A DNA stretch of 8,432 nucleotides from NCBI GenBank assembly GCA_004298295.1, contig SCUH01000214.1, forward strand, positions 1 to 8,432, written 5' to 3'. The position numbers were made by a program, and so were the translations under genes. This document shows positions 5,499 through 8,432 of this stretch, piece by piece. Origin of the DNA: Betaproteobacteria bacterium. GTDB taxonomy: Bacteria > Pseudomonadota > Gammaproteobacteria > Burkholderiales > SG8-39. How positions within the stretch are numbered: position 1 is the stretch's first letter; each line of letters starts with the position of its first letter. The notes below the pieces were generated by a model, which was given only the letters and a program-made list of their open reading frames with translations, was not told the origin of the DNA and made no database searches.

Positions 5499-7442
5499 CC
5501 GCGCGCGAATCTCTTCGATCGATTCCGGATTGACGAGCGAAGACAGGTCGCCCGGGTTCTCGCCGAGGTAGGCGGCGCGGATCACGCGGCGCATGATCTT
5601 CAGATTGCGCGTCTTGGGAAGGTCGCCTACCAGCAGCACGGCCTTCGGTTTGAAAGGCGTGCCCAGGCCATGGGTGACCGCGCGCGCCAGGTCCTCCTGC
5701 AACGCGGCGTTCGCATCGACGTCGGGCTTCGCCACGCAAACCAGCACCAGCGCCGAGCCCTTGATCGGATCCGGCACGCCGATGGCCGCGGCTTCCGCGA
5801 GCCGTCCCGTCTGCATCGCGAGCGCCTCGATCTCCGCCGGCCCGGTCCTCTTGCCGGCGATCTTGAGCGTGTCGTCAGAGCGGCCGTGGATGTACCAGTG
5901 GCCGTCGCCGTCCTGGCTCGCGAAATCGCCGTGATGCCAGACGTTCTCCCAGGTGCTCCAGTAGTTTGCAAGGTAGCGCGCATCGTCCTGCCACAGGCTG
6001 CGCGTCAGTCCCATGACGGGGCGGCGCATCACGAGTTCGCCCACTGCGCCCGGCGGCACCGAGTGGCCGGCATCGTCCACGACGTCGGCGCCGGTGCCGG
6101 GCACCGGCGTGTTGAATGCGCAGGGTTTGAGCGGCCGCAGCAGGCAGCAGGCGAGGATGCCCATCATCTCGGTGCCGCCCGAGAAGTTCAGCAGCGGCAC
6201 GCGCCGCGCGCCTACACGCTCGAACAGCCACCACCAGGCTTGCGGCGTCCAGGGCTCGCCGCTCGAAGCCATGACGCGCAACGTCGAAAGGTCGTACTTT
6301 TTCCAGGGCTCGCTGCCCTGTGCGATGAAGGTGCGCGCCGTGGTCGGCGCAATGCCGAGGTAGCTCACGCGGTGCTCGGCAATGAGGCGCCACATGCGAT
6401 CGGGATCGGGAAAGTTGGGCGCGCCTTCGGCGAGCACCAGCGTGCCGCCCACGATCGGCGTCGCGTACACGATGAGCGGGCCCACCACCCAGCCCATGTC
6501 CGACATCCAGAGCAGCCGGTCCCGGGGCTTGAAATCCATGCACAGCGCGAGATCCATCACGATCTTGGCCGGAAATCCCGCGTGCGCATGCACCACGCCC
6601 TTTGGCTTGCCGGTCGTGCCTGAGGTGAATACGAGCAGGTAGGGGGCGTCCGCGTCCATCTCCTCGGTCGGCGCTTGGTCCGGCTGCGCCGCGAGCAGCT
6701 CGTGCCACCAATGGTCCCGCCCCTCGTTCCAGGCGACCGGATTGCCTGCGCGCCGGCACACGATCACGTGCCGCAACGACGGCGCGTGCGCCGCCGCCTC
6801 GTCGACGATCGCTTTGGCGTCGACCGGCTTGCCGCGGCGCGAGGTGCCGTCCACCGCGACGAGCGCTTTGACGCCGCCCAGCTCGAGACGCGCGAGCATG
6901 GCATCGGCGCCGAAACCGGAAAACAGCGGCATCGCGATGGCGCCGATCTTGCTGATCGCGAGCATCGCGATCATCGCCTCGGGCACGTTCGGCAGATACA
7001 GGGCGACGACGTCGCCGCGCCCGAGGCCGAGCGCGCGCAAGGCGCCGGCGCAGCGGCACACTTCGCGGTCCATTTCGCGGTAACTGAAGTCGCGCCGCGC
7101 GCCGTCCTCGCCTTCCCACACCAGCGCCGGTTTGTCGTAGGTGGGCGTTCCCCGCCAGCGGTCGAGCGCATTGAGTACCACGTTGGTGGTGCCGCCGACG
7201 CACCAGCGTGTCCAGGGCGCGCCGCGCGAGGCGTCGAGCACGCGGGTGTAGGGCCGGTAGAAGCGGTAATCGAGGAATTCGAGCAGCGCGCCGAAGAACC
7301 ACTCCGGTTCGGCGTCGGCGCGCGCGAGCAACTCGTCGTAGCTCGCGATCCCCGCGGCACGCAGGAACGCCGTCAGGTTCGCCTGCGCAACGGTGTCCGC
7401 GTCAGGGCACCAGGCGAACGGCTGCGCGGCGTCGCTGCTCAC
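5493..7442 (-). CDS. Acetyl-CoA-synthetase-like acyl-CoA ligase (AMP-forming)
   Basis: A 649-residue member of the ANL adenylate-forming superfamily, close in length to Acs (about 652). It would activate a carboxylic acid through an acyl-AMP and transfer it to CoA in the cytoplasm. Landmarks in order: an Acs-type N-terminal region (about 33-95), the phosphate loop TSGTTGKPK (273-281), GEPWTPQAWWW (395-405), HGDF (504-507), GRSDD (520-524), and the catalytic lysine K615 in KTRNLKIMRR, where classical Acs has RSGK. At the acyl pocket, where Acs has WWQTE, this protein has SGGTE (421-425), so the acetate-restricting tryptophan is missing and a larger acid is expected. The GTG start at 7442 overlaps the stop of the upstream dehydrogenase gene (GTGA), indicating coupling. 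The exact substrate is unknown. Confidence 0.9.
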   Translation of the reverse strand: MSSDAAQPFAWCPDADTVAQANLTAFLRAAGIASYDELLARADAEPEWFFGALLEFLDYRFYRPYTRVLDASRGAPWTRWCVGGTTNVVLNALDRWRGTPTYDKPALVWEGEDGARRDFSYREMDREVCRCAGALRALGLGRGDVVALYLPNVPEAMIAMLAISKIGAIAMPLFSGFGADAMLARLELGGVKALVAVDGTSRRGKPVDAKAIVDEAAAHAPSLRHVIVCRRAGNPVAWNEGRDHWWHELLAAQPDQAPTEEMDADAPYLLVFTSGTTGKPKGVVHAHAGFPAKIVMDLALCMDFKPRDRLLWMSDMGWVVGPLIVYATPIVGGTLVLAEGAPNFPDPDRMWRLIAEHRVSYLGIAPTTARTFIAQGSEPWKKYDLSTLRVMASSGEPWTPQAWWWLFERVGARRVPLLNFSGGTEMMGILACCLLRPLKPCAFNTPVPGTGADVVDDAGHSVPPGAVGELVMRRPVMGLTRSLWQDDARYLANYWSTWENVWHHGDFASQDGDGHWYIHGRSDDTLKIAGKRTGPAEIEALAMQTGRLAEAAAIGVPDPIKGSALVLVCVAKPDVDANAALQEDLARAVTHGLGTPFKPKAVLLVGDLPKTRNLKIMRRVIRAAYLGENPGDLSSLVNPESIEEIRARR

Positions 7443-8432
7443 AAGCCCATGCAGACGTATTTGACTTCGACGAACTCCTCGATGCCGTACTTCGAGCCCT
7501 CGCGCCCGAGGCCCGATTGCTTGACGCCGCCGAAAGGCGCCACTTCCGTGGTGATCAGGCCGCTGTTGACGCCCACCATGCCGTAGTCGAGCGCCTCGGC
7601 CACCTTCCAGACGCGGCCGATGTCGCGGCTGTAGAAGTACGCCGCGAGCCCGTACTCGGTGTCGTTGGCGAGCGCGACCACCTCGTCGTCGCTCCCGAAG
7701 CGGAACAACGGCGCCACCGGACCGAAAGTCTCCTCGCGGAAGATCTTCATCGAGGGCTTCACGTCGGCGAGCACCGTGGGTTCGAAGAACGTGCCGCCGC
7801 GCGCGTGGCGCTTGCCGCCGGTGAGCACGCGCGCGCCGCCCGCGGCGGCATCCGCGACGTGCGATTCCACTTTGGCGAGCGCCTGCGGGTCGATCAGCGG
7901 GCCCTGCTGCACACCGCATTCCGTACCGGCGCCGACCTTGAGCGACTTCACCTTTTCGGTCAGCTTCGCCGCGAATTTCTCGTAGACGCCGTCCTGCACG
8001 AAGAGCCGGTTGGCGCAGACGCAGGTCTGGCCCGAGTTGCGGTACTTCGAGATCATCGCGCCCTCGACCGCGGCGTCGAGGTCGGCATCGTCGAACACGA
8101 TGAACGGCGCATTGCCGCCGAGCTCGAGCGAGATCTTCTTCACCGTGGGCGCGACCTGCCGCATGAGGAGCCGCCCGACTTCGGTGGAGCCGGTGAACGA
8201 AAGCTTGCGCACCGCCGGGTTGGCGCAGAGCTCGCCGCCGATGGCGGGCGCGTCCCCGGTGATGATGTTGAGCACGCCTTTCGGGAAGCCGGCGCGCTCG
8301 GCAAGCTCGGCGAGCGCGAGCGCGCACAACGGCGTCTGTTCCGCGGGCTTGAGCACCACGGTGCAGCCCGCGGCGAGCGCGGGCGCGACCTTGCGCGTGA
8401 TCATCGAGTGCGGGAAGTTCCACGGCGTGATC
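7439..8432 (-). CDS. gabD: Succinate-semialdehyde dehydrogenase, GabD-like (5' end outside window)
   Basis: The visible 330 residues are the C-terminal two-thirds of an aldehyde dehydrogenase; about 150 N-terminal residues are missing compared with E. coli GabD (482). Family landmarks are PWNFP (oxyanion Asn), the coenzyme-binding KLSFTGSTEVGR, the general-base Glu in SLELGGNAPF, the catalytic Cys in GQTCVCANR, EETFGPVAPLFRF, and the ending GREGSKYGIEEFVEVKYVC, which matches GabD closely. The enzyme oxidises succinate semialdehyde to succinate with NAD(P)+ in the cytoplasm, as in GABA and 4-hydroxybutyrate breakdown. A second Cys two residues after the catalytic one is the arrangement of known redox-switch SSADHs. 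It is followed directly by the acyl-CoA ligase gene with a GTGA overlap. A related semialdehyde such as glutarate semialdehyde cannot be excluded as substrate. Confidence 0.92.
   Translation of the reverse strand, partial: ITPWNFPHSMITRKVAPALAAGCTVVLKPAEQTPLCALALAELAERAGFPKGVLNIITGDAPAIGGELCANPAVRKLSFTGSTEVGRLLMRQVAPTVKKISLELGGNAPFIVFDDADLDAAVEGAMISKYRNSGQTCVCANRLFVQDGVYEKFAAKLTEKVKSLKVGAGTECGVQQGPLIDPQALAKVESHVADAAAGGARVLTGGKRHARGGTFFEPTVLADVKPSMKIFREETFGPVAPLFRFGSDDEVVALANDTEYGLAAYFYSRDIGRVWKVAEALDYGMVGVNSGLITTEVAPFGGVKQSGLGREGSKYGIEEFVEVKYVCMGL

Noticed and set aside
5670..7586. Long plus-strand open frames opposite the ligase
   Set aside because: They are His/Arg/Ala-rich shadows of a strongly recognised ligase and have no domain resemblance.
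7443..8423. Extension of the acyl-CoA ligase frame into the dehydrogenase gene, suggesting a fusion
   Set aside because: That part is an Arg-rich out-of-frame reading of gabD. The ligase N-terminus starts normally at the GTG overlapping the gabD stop.

Overview
The window is GC-rich, densely packed chromosomal DNA from a Gram-negative proteobacterium, most likely a betaproteobacterium. This inference rests on the pth-ychF gene pair, an outer-membrane PagP, periplasmic c-type cytochromes, a GabD-type dehydrogenase and the codon usage; no rRNA or other marker is present to settle it. No tRNA, rRNA, CRISPR array or complete insertion sequence was seen.

Layout. (1) 1-1165, plus strand: the last codons of pth (peptidyl-tRNA hydrolase), then ychF, an Obg-related ATPase, whose TTG start overlaps the pth stop. 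(2) 1166-2483: a stretch of about 1.3 kb bounded by a 24-bp direct repeat (23/24 identical). The left copy is the true 3' end of ychF and the right copy is a stray duplicate just before pagP. Between them lie an intact AbrB-type antitoxin/PIN toxin pair (vapBC-like), with its own promoter and a palindrome sitting on the -10 box, and a frameshifted, truncated ParE-like toxin remnant on the minus strand. This looks like a small toxin-antitoxin cargo segment inserted at the ychF 3' end. (3) 2525-5483, plus strand: pagP (lipid A palmitoyltransferase, outer membrane), then three tightly packed genes for secreted proteins: a metal-dependent hydrolase, a small YtkA/FixH-like protein rich in His/Met motifs, and a MauG-like di-haem cytochrome c peroxidase. 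The last three overlap one another and probably form one translationally coupled unit. (4) 5493-8432, minus strand: a gabD-like succinate-semialdehyde dehydrogenase (5' end outside the window) followed by an acetyl-CoA-synthetase-like acyl-CoA ligase, coupled by a GTGA overlap. This pair converges on the peroxidase gene with only 9 bp between stop codons, and one perfect hairpin contains both stops.

Working together: the envelope genes (pagP and the three-gene periplasmic module) suggest surface remodelling and periplasmic redox or metal chemistry. The dehydrogenase/ligase pair is a separate catabolic operon that oxidises a semialdehyde and activates an acid to a CoA thioester. The ligase has lost the tryptophan that restricts true acetyl-CoA synthetases to acetate. 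The most unusual signal is the repeat-bounded toxin-antitoxin insertion at ychF. The most interesting functional puzzle is the secreted hydrolase/YtkA-like/MauG-like module.
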